Notes: generated from the letters alone by a model not told the origin. A DNA stretch of 64,000 nucleotides from Anderseniella sp963700735 (GCA_963700735.1 CAVOYR010000004.1:355827-419826), one strand, 5' to 3'; positions 19,355 through 29,094 are shown, numbered from the stretch's first letter. Translations and numbers: made by a program.

Positions 19355-20551
19355 TTATTCGGCTGCGACAGCGCTGCTTTCATCCGCTGCCTGTGCCTTG
19401 AGAAAATCCATCGCCCGCTGGGCGCCACCACTCTGGTGGGGAACGCCGGCGACACCAAGACCCATTTCGACACCAGACAGCGTGCCCATCAGCATGAGGT
19501 CGTTGAAATCGCCGAGGTGGCCGATGCGGAACACCCGGCCTGCCAGCTTCGCCAGTCCGTTGCCCAGCGACATGTCGAAGTGCTTCAGTACGGTCGCGCG
19601 GAACTCGTCAGCGTTGTGGCCTTCGGGCAGCATCACGGCGGTCAGCACGTGGCTGTAGTCCTTCGGCTCGTTGCACAGCACTTCCAGGCCCCATGCCTGC
19701 ACGGCGCGCCGGGTGGCTTCCGAATGGCGCTTGTGCCGGGCGAACACGTTGTCGAGGCCTTCCTCGTGCAGCATGTCGATGGCCTCGGCCAGTCCGTACA
19801 GCAGGTTGGTGGCTGGCGTGAACGGGAAGTAGCCGGTCTTGTTGGGTCCGATCATCTCATCCCACGCCCAGTATGATTTCGGCAGGGCGGCAGACTTCGA
19901 GGCCTCGATTGCCTTGTCGGAGATCGCGTTGAACGACAGGCCGGGCGGCAGCATCAGGCCTTTCTGCGATCCCGCGACGGTCACGTCCACACCCCACTCA
20001 TCGTGGCGGTAGTCGATGGAACCGAGCGAGGAAATGGTATCCACCATGAACAGGGCAGGGTGGCCTGCGTTGTCGATTGCCTTGCGAACATCGCCGATGC
20101 GCGAGGTGGCACCGGTCGAGGTTTCATTGTGCACCACGCACACGGCCTTGATCTCGTGAGCCTTGTCGGCGGCCAGCGCCTCGCCGATCTTGTCCGGCAG
20201 CGCGCCACGGCGCCAGTCGGTCTCGATCAGGATCGGCTCAAGGCCCAGCCGGCGTGCCAGCTTGCACCACAGCGAGGCAAAGTGACCGGTCTCGCACATC
20301 AGGATCTTGTCGCCGGGTGACAGCGTGTTGACCAGCGCTGCTTCCCATGCCCCGGTGCCGGACGCCGGGTAGATGATCACCGGGTTGGAGGTCTTGAAGA
20401 TCGTCTTCATGCCCTCGAGGCACTTCCTGCCGATCTCGCCGAACGCGGGGCCGCGATGGTCGATGGTGGGATAGTCCATGGCCCGCAGGATGCGGTCCGG
20501 CACGTTCGACGGACCCGGAATCTGCAGGAAATGGCGGCCTGCCTTGTACAT
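19355..20551 (-). CDS. Class V aminotransferase, serine/alanine/aspartate-glyoxylate type
   Basis: The 398-residue PLP enzyme begins HFLQIPGPSNVPDRILRAMD, the usual opening of glyoxylate aminotransferases. It has ASGTGAWEAAL for phosphate binding, HNETSTGATSRI, and the catalytic lysine in GSQKGLMLPPG. Relatives include serine-glyoxylate aminotransferase (SgaA) and aspartate-glyoxylate aminotransferase (BhcA); I cannot separate these by eye. No other BhcBCD genes are near. It leads the leftward operon and faces a glycolate-oxidase-like gene, so converting glyoxylate to glycine is a sensible inference. Confidence 0.9.
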   Translation of the reverse strand: MYKAGRHFLQIPGPSNVPDRILRAMDYPTIDHRGPAFGEIGRKCLEGMKTIFKTSNPVIIYPASGTGAWEAALVNTLSPGDKILMCETGHFASLWCKLARRLGLEPILIETDWRRGALPDKIGEALAADKAHEIKAVCVVHNETSTGATSRIGDVRKAIDNAGHPALFMVDTISSLGSIDYRHDEWGVDVTVAGSQKGLMLPPGLSFNAISDKAIEASKSAALPKSYWAWDEMIGPNKTGYFPFTPATNLLYGLAEAIDMLHEEGLDNVFARHKRHSEATRRAVQAWGLEVLCNEPKDYSHVLTAVMLPEGHNADEFRATVLKHFDMSLGNGLAKLAGRVFRIGHLGDFNDLMLMGTLSGVEMGLGVAGVPHQSGGAQRAMDFLKAQAADESSAVAAE

Positions 20552-20634
20552 GAAACTTGATCCTTCCCCTGTGGCTGCCGCGCACGCCGGGTTGCGCCCC
20601 GGCTGACTTGCAAGCTGTCAGATTTGGGTATACT

Positions 20635-20654
20635 TAATTTTGCATTCAAAATTA
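20635..20654. promoter_or_regulatory. Inverted repeat in the divergent promoter region, likely operator
   Basis: TAATTTTG and CAAAATTA form a perfect 8-base inverted repeat around CATT, 16 bases before the GTG start of the FAD/Fe-S oxidase and about 80 bases from the aminotransferase start. Its shape suits a dimeric GntR-type repressor, and a GntR/FCD gene is the second gene of the rightward operon. An autoregulatory site controlling both arms is inferred. Confidence 0.5.
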
Positions 20655-20670
20655 TGTCAAGGGTATTCCG

Positions 20671-23581
20671 GTGGCCGCGCTTGCATTGTCCAGTCTTTCC
20701 CGCCGCTTGAAGGATGGCGTCCAGGGTGCGGTGATGGACGATGCGTTCTCCCGGGGCCGCTATGCAACCGATGCCTCGATCTACCAGATCATGCCGCGCG
20801 CCGTGGTGGTGCCGCAGTCGGCAGACGACGTGCGCAACGTCATCGCCATTGCGCGCGAGGAAGGTGCGACCGTGCTGCCGCGCGGCGGCGGCACCTCCCA
20901 GTGCGGCCAGACGGTGAACGGCTCCATCGTCATCGACACGACGAAACATTTAAACCGGCTGCTGGACCTGGACGTTGAAGGCCGCACCTGCCTGGTGGAA
21001 CCGGGCATCGTGCTGGACGAACTGAACCGGCAGTTGAAGCCTCACGGGCTGTGGTTCCCGGTGGACGTGTCCACCGCGTCGCGCGCCACCATTGGCGGCA
21101 TGGCCGGCAACAATTCCTGCGGTGGCCGCTCCATCCGCTACGGCATGATGCGCGACAATGTGCTCGCCATCGACGCCGTCCTGGCCGACGGCAGCGAGGC
21201 CACCTTTGGCGCAACCGGGCAGGGCGAGGCGCTGCCCGCTTTCGTCGATGACCTGCTCAAGCTGGGCGTGCGAGAGGCAGGTGAAATCGCCGCCCGGTTC
21301 CCGAAGGTGATGCGCCGGGTGGGCGGCTACAACATCGATGCGCTGGTGCCCAACGCACGCGCCATCAACCTGTCGTCGTTGCTGGTGGGCTCTGAAGGTA
21401 CGCTCGCCTGGTCGAACCGGTTGCGGCTGAAGCTGTCTCCGTTGCCGGCCCGCAAGGCCATGGGCGTGTGCCACTTCCCGACCTTCCACGCGGCCATGGA
21501 CGCAGCCCAGCACATCGTCAGGCTGGACCCGGTGGCGGTGGAACTGGTCGACCGCACCATGATCGAGCTGGCCCGCGACATCGATATCTTCCGGCCAACC
21601 ATCGAGAAGGTGGTGCACGGCGAGCCGGACGCGCTGCTGCTGGTGGATTTCGCCGAAGATGACTGGGACGAAAACCTGGCGCGGCTCAGGCAGCTGCACG
21701 AGGTCATCGGCGATCTCGGCTTCGACTGGTCGCGCTCCGGTGGTCACTTCGGCGGCGTGGTCGAGGTTAACGACCCGAAGCTGCAGGCCGACCTGGCCGA
21801 GGTGCGAAAGTCCGGCCTCAACATCATGATGTCCATGCGCGCCGAGGGCAAACCGGTCTCTGTGGTGGAGGACTGCGCGGTTGAGCTGAAGGACCTCGCC
21901 GCCTATACGGCTGGGCTGACGGAGATATTCGAGAAGCACGGGAGCCGCGGCACCTGGTATGCCCATGCTTCCGTCGGCTGCCTGCACGTCCGGCCAGTGC
22001 TGAACCTGAAGCTGGACACTGACGTGAAGCGGCTGCGGTCGATTGCCGAGGAAGCATTTGAGCTGGTGCGCCAGTACAAGGGTTCGCACTCGGGCGAACA
22101 TGGCGACGGCATCATCCGGTCGGAATTCAACGAGGTGATGTTCGGTGCCCGCATGATGGACAGCTTCCGGCAGGTGAAGCGTGCCTTTGACCCTGCCGGT
22201 GTGTTCAACCCCGGCAAGGTGGTCGATGCGCCGAAAATGGATGACCGCTCGCTGTTCCGCTTCAAGCCGGACTACAAGGTGACGGAGTTTGATACAGCAC
22301 TTGACTGGTCCGGCTGGCCCGGAGCCGCCGGTGGTTTTCAGGGCGCGGTGGAGATGTGCAACAACAACGGCGCCTGCCGAAAGCTGCAGGGCGGCGCCAT
22401 GTGCCCCAGCTACCGCGTGACGAAGGACGAACAGCACCTGACTCGTGGCCGCGCCAACTCGCTGCGGCTGGCGATGTCCGGCCAGCTGGGCGAGGGCGCG
22501 CTGACCAGCGATGCCATGGCGGATGCCATGAAGCTGTGCGTCGGCTGCAAGGCATGCAAGCGTGAATGCCCAACCGGCGTGGACATGGCGCGCATGAAGA
22601 TCGAGGTGGCCGCGCAACGGGTGGCCAAGGCGGGACTTCACCCTGCGCGACCGGCTGGTGGCGCACCTGCCCCGCTACGCACCCTGGGCGGCGAAGCTGC
22701 CGTGGCTGGCCAACATGCGCGACACGGTGCCTGGCCTTGCGGGGTTGAGCGAGAAGATGCTGGGCCTGTCGAAGCACCGGACGCTGCCGCAGTGGGCCTC
22801 CGATACCTACCGGCATGGAGTTGTCAGCGGACCGGCCGATGGAACGCCCGTGATCCTGTTTGGCGATACTTTCAACACCTATCACGAGGCTGAAAACCTG
22901 CGCGCCGCCCGCGCCGTGCTGGCATCTGGCGGTTTTCGGGTACACTCGCCATTGCCTGAAGGACAAACCCGTCCGCCATGTTGCGGGCGTACCTACCTTG
23001 CGGCAGGGCTTGTAGACGAGGCGCGTGCCGAAGCCCGCCGGCTGATCGCGGCCTACCTGCCGCTGGTCAGGGCCGGCGCAAGGATCGTCGGGCTGGAACC
23101 GTCCTGCCTGCTCACCCTGCGCGATGAGCTGACGGTGATGAAGCTGGGTGCGCAGGCAGACGAGATCGCCGCTGCTGCCATGATGTTCGAGGAGTTCATC
23201 GTCGCCCACGCAGACCGGTTCAGTTTCGGGCCGCTTGCGCGCAAGGCATTGCTGCATGGCCATTGCCACCAGAAGGCCCACAACGTGATGGGGTCGGTCA
23301 CCGGGGCGCTGAAGCTGGTGCCGGGGCTTGAGGTGGAGTTGGTCGAGAGCTCATGCTGCGGCATGGCGGGCGCCTTCGGTTACCAGGCCGAGACGTACGA
23401 GGTGTCAAAGGCAATGGGCGAGTTGAACCTGCTGCCTGCTGTCCGGGCGTCAGAATCTGCTACACTGATCGTGGCTGATGGTACCTCGTGCCGTCATCAG
23501 ATTGCCGACGGCACGGGCCGTGATGCGATCCACGTGGCAAGGGTGCTGCACATGGCGCTGGGTGAGGGAGCTGCACAATGA
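20671..23581 (+). pseudogene. FAD-linked oxidase fused to Fe-S/CCG domains (glycolate/D-lactate dehydrogenase type), frame broken
   Basis: Starting at the GTG at 20671 (AAGGG before it), the frame encodes a PCMH-type FAD domain (GGGTSQCGQTVNGSIVIDTT, GGMAGNNSCGGRSIRYG) and a C-terminal FAD-linked oxidase domain (HSGEHGDGIIRSEF). A 4Fe-4S motif CVGCKACKRECP follows. After AQRVAKA the frame shifts, and the rest, two CCG-type motifs included (PPCCGRTY, SSCCGMAGAFGY), is in the next frame from about 22634. Deleting one G of GGG at 22632-22634 gives an exact 969-residue protein. It would oxidise a 2-hydroxy acid and pass electrons to quinone. Confidence 0.85.
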
Positions 23582-24249
23582 ATGTCCGCATGGATGAACC
23601 CATCGTCCGCCGCTCGCTGCACGACGAACTGGTCGAGCGCCTGCAACGCCTCATCATCGAGGGCGAGCTTGTACCCGGCCAGAAGGTGCCGGAGAAGGAA
23701 TTGTGCGAACGGTTCAACGTGTCGCGCACGCCCATGCGCGAGGCACTCAAGGTGCTGGCCAACGCCGGCCTCGTCACGCTGACGCCAAACCGCGGTGCGT
23801 CAGTGACGGCGGTCACGGCGGAGGACCTGCAGGACGTGTTCCCGGTGATGGGGGCGCTGGAAGCACTGTCGGGTGAACTGGCGTGTGCAAAGATCACCGA
23901 CGAGGAACTGGCCGCCGTGCGACGCTTGCACGAAGAGATGCTGGGCCATTACAAGGCGGGCCGCCTGCCTGAATATTTCAAGACCAACGAAGCCATACAC
24001 ACCGCCATCCTGGCGGCGGCCCGCAACGAAACCCTGTCCGGCCAGCACCAGATGCTGTCGGCACGGGTGCGCCGCGCGCGCTACCTCGCCAACATGACGC
24101 GTGAACGCTGGGACAAGGCGGTGGCCGAGCACGAGGACATTCTGGCAGCCCTCGAAGCCCGTGACGGACCGAAGCTCGGGCGCATTCTCAAGGCTCACCT
24201 GAGCAACAAGCTCGAGACCGTTTCCGAGTGGCTGAAGGCCAACGGCTAG
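23578..24249 (+). CDS. GntR family regulator with FCD effector domain
   Basis: The 223-residue protein has an N-terminal winged helix-turn-helix (residues about 10-75, VPEKELCERFNVSRTPMREA) and an all-helical FCD domain whose metal/ligand residues lie in the second half (HTAILAAARN, HEDILAALEARD). FCD regulators commonly sense hydroxy or keto acids. The start overlaps the stop of the oxidase by 4 bases (ATGA), so the two are translationally coupled. It is the best candidate for binding the inverted repeat at 20635-20654. Confidence 0.93.
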   Translation: MNVRMDEPIVRRSLHDELVERLQRLIIEGELVPGQKVPEKELCERFNVSRTPMREALKVLANAGLVTLTPNRGASVTAVTAEDLQDVFPVMGALEALSGELACAKITDEELAAVRRLHEEMLGHYKAGRLPEYFKTNEAIHTAILAAARNETLSGQHQMLSARVRRARYLANMTRERWDKAVAEHEDILAALEARDGPKLGRILKAHLSNKLETVSEWLKANG

Positions 24250-24337
24250 GCTGCCAGCGGCCCGCTTGACAAGTTTTCACCGTGGCAGTCTGCTCAGCCC
24301 GTCCGGCCCGCTGTATGCCGGCCTGGAGGCTTGAGCC

Positions 24338-25672
24338 ATGTCGCATATTCTCGACTTCATCCACGATACCACCTTCGGCGATTTGTCCCCCGCACTGGTG
24401 CACGAAGCCGTGCGCTGCCTGGGCGACACGCTTGGCGTGGCAGCTGGCGGCAGCCGGACTGAGCTGTCGCACATCATCCGCAATCACGCCGTCCGCCAGT
24501 TTGGTGGCGGCTCGGCAAGCATCTGGTGGGACGGCCGTGAGGCCAGCCCGGCAGGCGCCGCCCTTGCCAACGCCATGACCATCGATGCGCTTGACGCGCA
24601 CGATGGCCACAAGCTGACGAAGGGCCACGTCGGGTGCGGCGTCATTCCGGGGCTTGTCGCGGTGATGCAGCAGGAAGGCCGCACCTGCCCGAAGGAACTG
24701 CTCACCAGCCTCGTCATCGGTTACGAGATCGGCACCCGTGCCGGCATCGCGCTGCATGCCAGCGCCAGCGATTATCACACCTCCGGCGCGTGGATTGCGC
24801 TGGCCACCGCAGCGCTTGGCGCGCGGCAACTGGGCTTGTCGAAGGCCCGCACGCGCGAGGCACTTGGCATTGCGGAGTATCACGGCCCGCGCAGCCAGAT
24901 GATGCGCTGTATCGATGCGCCGACCATGGTCAAGGACGGATCGGGCTGGGGCGCAATGGCAGGGGTGTCTGCTGCCTATCTCGCTGCCGACGGCTTTACC
25001 GGGGCGCCCGCCATCACCATGGAGGACGCTGCGCTCGCCCATGTCTGGGGCGACCTTGGCAGCAACTGGTACGTGATGCAGCAGTACATCAAGCTCTACC
25101 CGGTGTGCCGGTGGGCGCAGCCTGCGGTCGAGGCCGTGCTGGCGCTGAAGCAGGAGCATGGTTTTTCCGCTGGCGATGTGACCGCGATCACCATCGATAC
25201 CTTCCACGAGGCCAAGCGCCTTGCGGTGATCCCCGGGAATACCGAGCAGGCGCAATACTCGCTACCGTTCCCGGTGGCGGCATCGCTTGTACGTGGCACA
25301 CTGGGCGTGGACGAGGTGGCAGGTTCCGGGCTGACCGATCCGGAGATCCGGCGCGTGGCCCAACTGGTCGAGATCACCGAGCGCGACGAGTTCAATGCGG
25401 CGTTCCCTGCCCGCCGCTTTGCCAGTGCCAGCGTTCGCCTGCGCGATGGCCGCGAGGTCACCTCCGGTCCGACAGAGGCAAAGGGTGACCCCGAAGCCAA
25501 GGTGTCCGACCAGGTGGTCTGGCAGAAGTTCGACGGCCTGGCCCAGCCGGTACTGGGCATGGCCCGGTCAGCGGCGCTCCGCGCATGCGTGACGGCCATG
25601 CCTGCTGCGGCCAGCACGGCAGAGCTGTTCGACCTGCTCCGCCCCGATGTCGGTGCCCGTGCTGCTGCATGA
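24338..25672 (+). CDS. MmgE/PrpD family protein
   Basis: The 444-residue protein has the MmgE/PrpD all-helical domain. Visible segments include ALANAMTIDALDAHDGHKLT and KGHVGCGVIPGLVA, and the later GPRSQMMRC region. Family members are 2-methylcitrate dehydratase (PrpD), cis-aconitate decarboxylase and iminodisuccinate epimerase, so dehydration or isomerisation of a small polycarboxylic or amino-diacid is likely. GGAGG lies 9 bases before the ATG. It follows the GntR gene by 88 bases and probably belongs to the same catabolic locus. Confidence 0.88.
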   Translation: MSHILDFIHDTTFGDLSPALVHEAVRCLGDTLGVAAGGSRTELSHIIRNHAVRQFGGGSASIWWDGREASPAGAALANAMTIDALDAHDGHKLTKGHVGCGVIPGLVAVMQQEGRTCPKELLTSLVIGYEIGTRAGIALHASASDYHTSGAWIALATAALGARQLGLSKARTREALGIAEYHGPRSQMMRCIDAPTMVKDGSGWGAMAGVSAAYLAADGFTGAPAITMEDAALAHVWGDLGSNWYVMQQYIKLYPVCRWAQPAVEAVLALKQEHGFSAGDVTAITIDTFHEAKRLAVIPGNTEQAQYSLPFPVAASLVRGTLGVDEVAGSGLTDPEIRRVAQLVEITERDEFNAAFPARRFASASVRLRDGREVTSGPTEAKGDPEAKVSDQVVWQKFDGLAQPVLGMARSAALRACVTAMPAAASTAELFDLLRPDVGARAAA

Positions 25673-25747
25673 AATCCAGCCCGGTCCCTTGTCTTGGTGC
25701 GTCCTTGCGATAGGGTGCGCTGCAATCCAGATCGCGGAAGCAAGCCG

Positions 25748-26683
25748 ATGAATGAACACAGCCACTCGACCCACACCCACGCAACGGAAGAAGACGTCCG
25801 CAACCGCGACATCCGTATCTGGGTCAACGGCGATATCGTCCACCGCGATGACGCCAAGGTCTCGGTCTACGATGCAGGCTTCATGCTGGGTGACGGCATG
25901 TGGGAAGGCATGCGGCTCTACAACGGCAAGTGGGCCTTCTTCGATGCCCACATGGACCGGCTTTACGGCTCGTGCAAGGCAGCCGGCATCGACATCGGCA
26001 TGAGCCGTGACGAGATGCTCGCTGCCCTGAACCGGACGGCGGAGGCCAACGCCATGGTGAGCGATGCGCATGTGCGCCTGATGGTGACGCGCGGCCTCAA
26101 GGACAAGCCGTTCCAGCATCCGCGCCTGTCCACCTCCGGCCCCACCGTGGTCATCCTGATCGAGCATTCGGTGCCGAAGAAGGACGTCCAGAAGGGCGGC
26201 GTCCGCCTCGTTACCGTACCGCAGGTGCGCGGCATGCCGATGGCGCAGGATGCCAAGTACAATTCGCACTCCAAGCTCAACTGCGTGCTGGCCTGCCTGC
26301 ATGCCGAGCGCATGGGCGCCGACGAGGGCCTGATGCTGGACCCGGACGGGTTCGTCAACACCACCAACGCCTGCAACTTCTTCATCGTCCGGAAGGGCGA
26401 GGTGTGGACCTCCACCGGTGACTACTGCATGAACGGCGTCACCCGGCAGAACGTCATCAACCTGTGCCGCGCCAACTCGATTCCCGTGTTTGAACGCAAC
26501 TACTCGTTGTTCGACACCTATTCGGCGGACGAGGCGTTCCTCACCGGCACCTTCGGTGCGCAAACACCGGTCGCCTCGCTGGACGGGGTGAAGATCGGCG
26601 CGCACGACGGCGCCGGGCCGGTGACCTTGCGCATCCGCGAGCTGTATGCAGCGCTGGTGAAGAAGGATGTCGGGTTGGGTTGA
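25748..26683 (+). CDS. Class IV aminotransferase (D-amino-acid/branched-chain type)
   Basis: The chosen ATG at 25748 gives 311 residues; the frame to 25694 adds an unlikely Arg/Cys-rich leader. The N-terminus is His-rich (HSHSTHTHATEE), then IWVNGDIVHRDDAKVSVYDA and GFMLGDGMWEGMR. The PLP lysine is expected in AKYNSHSKLNCVLA, and the GFVNTTNACNFF and GVTRQNVINLC segments match fold-type IV enzymes. It could be a D-amino-acid or branched-chain transaminase or an aminodeoxychorismate-lyase relative; the locus favours a catabolic amino-acid role. Confidence 0.88.
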   Translation: MNEHSHSTHTHATEEDVRNRDIRIWVNGDIVHRDDAKVSVYDAGFMLGDGMWEGMRLYNGKWAFFDAHMDRLYGSCKAAGIDIGMSRDEMLAALNRTAEANAMVSDAHVRLMVTRGLKDKPFQHPRLSTSGPTVVILIEHSVPKKDVQKGGVRLVTVPQVRGMPMAQDAKYNSHSKLNCVLACLHAERMGADEGLMLDPDGFVNTTNACNFFIVRKGEVWTSTGDYCMNGVTRQNVINLCRANSIPVFERNYSLFDTYSADEAFLTGTFGAQTPVASLDGVKIGAHDGAGPVTLRIRELYAALVKKDVGLG

Positions 26684-26713
26684 TGCCAAGCTTCACCACA
26701 TTTCCCCACGCTT

Positions 26714-26734
26714 CCCTCGGGCTTGACCCGAGGG
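26714..26734. repeat. Palindromic hairpin after the class IV aminotransferase
   Basis: CCCTCGGG and CCCGAGGG flank CTTGA, a perfect 8-base stem 30 bases after the aminotransferase stop. The 317-base gap 26684-27000 holds no gene that I can support and is made of this and two further repeat units. A terminating role is possible, but there is no T-run. Confidence 0.55.
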
Positions 26735-26862
26735 TCTAACGGCTTGCGTGGGTCCTCGGGTCGCGGGCTTCGCCTTGCCCGAGGAAGGCTGTCATATTAG
26801 GCGATCGAGTTCTAGACCACCGCCTCCAACACGTGCACCGGGCGCATTGCCATAACGCACTT

Positions 26863-26922
26863 CTGTGTCCCGGCCTTGTGGCGGGACCCAGTCTGGGCCC
26901 CGGAACGGTGTCCGGGGCACAT
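26863..26922. repeat. Interspersed palindromic repeat, copy B
   Basis: This is the second copy of the element at 5971-6032, in the same orientation, with about 5 differences over 58 bases. Several differences fall in hairpin loops or are near-symmetric, which suggests that the stem structure is conserved. Confidence 0.75.
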
Positions 26923-26936
26923 GAACCTCGATTGTC

Positions 26937-26993
26937 ATCCCCGGCCTTGTGCCGGGGAGCCATGGACCCTAGGGACAAGCCCGAGGGTGACAA
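26937..26993. repeat. Third palindromic repeat unit before hutC
   Basis: CCCCGGC and GCCGGGG around CTTGT form the first hairpin, followed by an AGGGACAAGCCCGAGGGT segment related to the hairpin at 26714-26734. The unit ends just before the hutC stop at 27001, so it could also serve as 3' structure of the hutF-hutC transcript. Confidence 0.55.
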
Positions 26994-27000
26994 AATGGAT

Positions 27001-27702
27001 CTAGACCACCGTCTCCATCACGTGTCCCGGCGCATAGGCCAGCCGCACCGACGTGATCGGCGCATCGCCCGCCCATGTTGTCCGGTTGACCACGAACAGC
27101 GCCGCACCTGCATCGCAGCCCAGCAGCCGGGCCTCCGGCGCGCTGGCATTGGCGGCGGAAAACGAGTACTCGCCGCGCGACAGTGGCGTGTGACGCACCA
27201 GCCACTCGTTGGCGCTGGTCGCCTCAAGGTCGGCATTGGCGATGTCCGGCACGACGGCCAGATTGACCCACCGTTCCTCCAGCGCAAACGGCGCGTCTTC
27301 CGCCTTGTGCAGCGTCCACAGCGCCATCAATGGCGCATCGTCCTTCAAGCCATATTTCGCGGCGATAGCCGGCGTGGGCGTCATGGCCCGCTTGCCAAGC
27401 AGGTCGAACGAATAGCGCAGGCCGCGCGCTTCCACGTCCTTGCGGATGACGGGAATTTCCACGGTGACCTTTCGCACCGGGCTCAAGGCAACTCGCGTCC
27501 CGGCCTTGCGCTTGCGGTCCAGCAGGCCTGAGTCCGCAAGGTCCTGCATGGCCCGGTTGACCGTTGCCCGCGCGCAGCCGAACTCGTCAGCCAGCTCGAC
27601 CTCGCCCGGAACCAGGGCGCCCGGCTGCCACACGCCGCTGGCAATGCGCCGGATCACTTCCTCGCGCACGCCCTGCCAGGAGTTGGTATCTGTACCCGCC
27701 AT
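27001..27702 (-). CDS. hutC: Histidine utilization repressor HutC (GntR/HutC family)
   Basis: I take the ATG at 27702 (233 residues, MAGTDTNSWQGVREEVIRRI). The N-terminal winged helix-turn-helix (ELADEFGCARATVNRAMQDL) is followed by a UTRA effector domain. In characterised bacteria HutC binds urocanate and then leaves the hut operators. The start overlaps the hutF stop (TGATG), so the two are co-translated. A palindrome between hutF and hutI is the likely binding site. Confidence 0.93.
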   Translation of the reverse strand: MAGTDTNSWQGVREEVIRRIASGVWQPGALVPGEVELADEFGCARATVNRAMQDLADSGLLDRKRKAGTRVALSPVRKVTVEIPVIRKDVEARGLRYSFDLLGKRAMTPTPAIAAKYGLKDDAPLMALWTLHKAEDAPFALEERWVNLAVVPDIANADLEATSANEWLVRHTPLSRGEYSFSAANASAPEARLLGCDAGAALFVVNRTTWAGDAPITSVRLAYAPGHVMETVV

Positions 27703-29066
27703 CACGCCTTGTCCATCAGACCGGTGATCGCCTTGCGCCAGGCGGTGGTGATGGCGTCGTGGCTGATGTGCCGGCCACCACGCACCACGTGCCGCCCGGC
27801 AGCCCACACGTCACTCACCATGCCGAAGTCACCGGCAAAGATGAAGCTGTCGAGCAGTGTGTCGCCTGAGCGGCCGGCCAGATCGATGTGGGAGGCATCA
27901 AGTGCCGTGAGGTCGGCCAGCATGCCGGTGGCAATGGTGCCCGCGTTGCGCCCGGCCGCCTGTGCACCGCCCGCGCACACGCTTTCATGCAGCACCCGCC
28001 CGGTGGAGCGATCCGGCGTGGCCAGCATGGCGCGGCCGCGGTGCTGAAGCCGCTGTGAATATTCCAGCGTGCGCAGTTCCTCCGCCAGCGAGATGCGGAT
28101 GTTGCTGTCGGACCCCACGCCGTAGCGCCCGCCGGCAGCCACATAGCGCATCCCGTCGAAGATGCCGTCGCCCAGGCTCGATTCGGTGATCGGGCACAGC
28201 CCTGCCACGGCGCCAGTACGGGCCAGCCGGACGGTTTCATCCGGCGTCATCTGGGTACAATGGATCAGGCACCATCGTTCATTGATATTATGTGCAGACA
28301 TAAGCCAGTCGGTGGGCCGCTTGCCCCATGCCGCCTCGACTTCCTCCACCTCTGCCACCTGTTCGGCCAGGTGCATGTGGATCGGTCTGTCCGGTGCAAG
28401 GCTTTCTGCAAACTTCAGGCCCGCCTGGCTCACGGCGCGCAGGCTGTGCGGCGCCACGCCAATGCTGCAGTCCCCAGGCAAGCCCCTGACTGCGGCCTCG
28501 GCGCCGGCCCAAAGCCTGCCGAACCGGTCCGGGTCATTGCCGAAGCGGACTTGTCCGGGGCCCAGCGCGCGGGCATCGCAGCCGCCATGTTCATACAGCA
28601 CCGGCAGCAGCGTCAGCCCGATGCCGGTTGTTGCCGCAGCCGCGCAAATTCGCCCGGAAAGCTCAGGCAAATCGTCATAAGGTGCCCCGCCGGGCTGGTG
28701 ATGCAGGTAGTGAAACTCGGCCACGCAAGGGTAGCCCGCCTCCAGCATTTCCATCTGCACGAAGGCTGAAATGGCCTCCACGTGCTCCGGCGTCAGGTGA
28801 TCGAGAAACGAATACATCAGCTTGCGCCAGGTCCAGAAGCTGTCGCCAGCGTCGGGCCCGCGCCTTTCGGTCAACCCGGCCATGGCGCGCTGGAAGGCGT
28901 GGCTGTGCAGGTTGGCCGGGCCGGGCAGCAGGATGCCGGTGCGGGTGCCATCCGGGGCGGCACCCGTCTCGACCGATGTGATCACACCACCGCCGTCCAC
29001 GCTCACCAGCACATCGCGTTGCCAGCCGTGCGGCGTGAGAGCTGTTTGTGCCCAGATTCTTTGCAT
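27702..29066 (-). CDS. hutF: Formimidoylglutamate deiminase HutF
   Basis: The ATG at 29066 (MQRIWAQTALTPHG) gives 454 residues; the frame to 29120 would run into the operator and is rejected. It is an amidohydrolase-fold enzyme with metal-ligand segments ANLHSHAFQRAMAG, HMHLAEQ and the later LIHCTQM and GSDSN. It removes ammonia from N-formimino-L-glutamate to give N-formylglutamate, the step that replaces formiminoglutamase in the five-step pathway. It precedes hutC in a leftward two-gene operon. Confidence 0.94.
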   Translation of the reverse strand: MQRIWAQTALTPHGWQRDVLVSVDGGGVITSVETGAAPDGTRTGILLPGPANLHSHAFQRAMAGLTERRGPDAGDSFWTWRKLMYSFLDHLTPEHVEAISAFVQMEMLEAGYPCVAEFHYLHHQPGGAPYDDLPELSGRICAAAATTGIGLTLLPVLYEHGGCDARALGPGQVRFGNDPDRFGRLWAGAEAAVRGLPGDCSIGVAPHSLRAVSQAGLKFAESLAPDRPIHMHLAEQVAEVEEVEAAWGKRPTDWLMSAHNINERWCLIHCTQMTPDETVRLARTGAVAGLCPITESSLGDGIFDGMRYVAAGGRYGVGSDSNIRISLAEELRTLEYSQRLQHRGRAMLATPDRSTGRVLHESVCAGGAQAAGRNAGTIATGMLADLTALDASHIDLAGRSGDTLLDSFIFAGDFGMVSDVWAAGRHVVRGGRHISHDAITTAWRKAITGLMDKA

Positions 29067-29094
29067 CGCGTTCAGTCCGTCATTGACTCGATAA

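Noticed and set aside
20950..22641. Open frame of 563 codons antisense to the FAD/Fe-S oxidase
   Set aside because: It has shadow composition (many His and Arg), lies fully inside a motif-rich gene, and shows no ribosome site or family match.
13748..23581. Programmed ribosomal frameshifting as the reason for broken genes
   Set aside because: The sites lack slippery heptamers and differ in direction and sequence. Unrelated enzymes would not share such a device, and small indels explain all cases.
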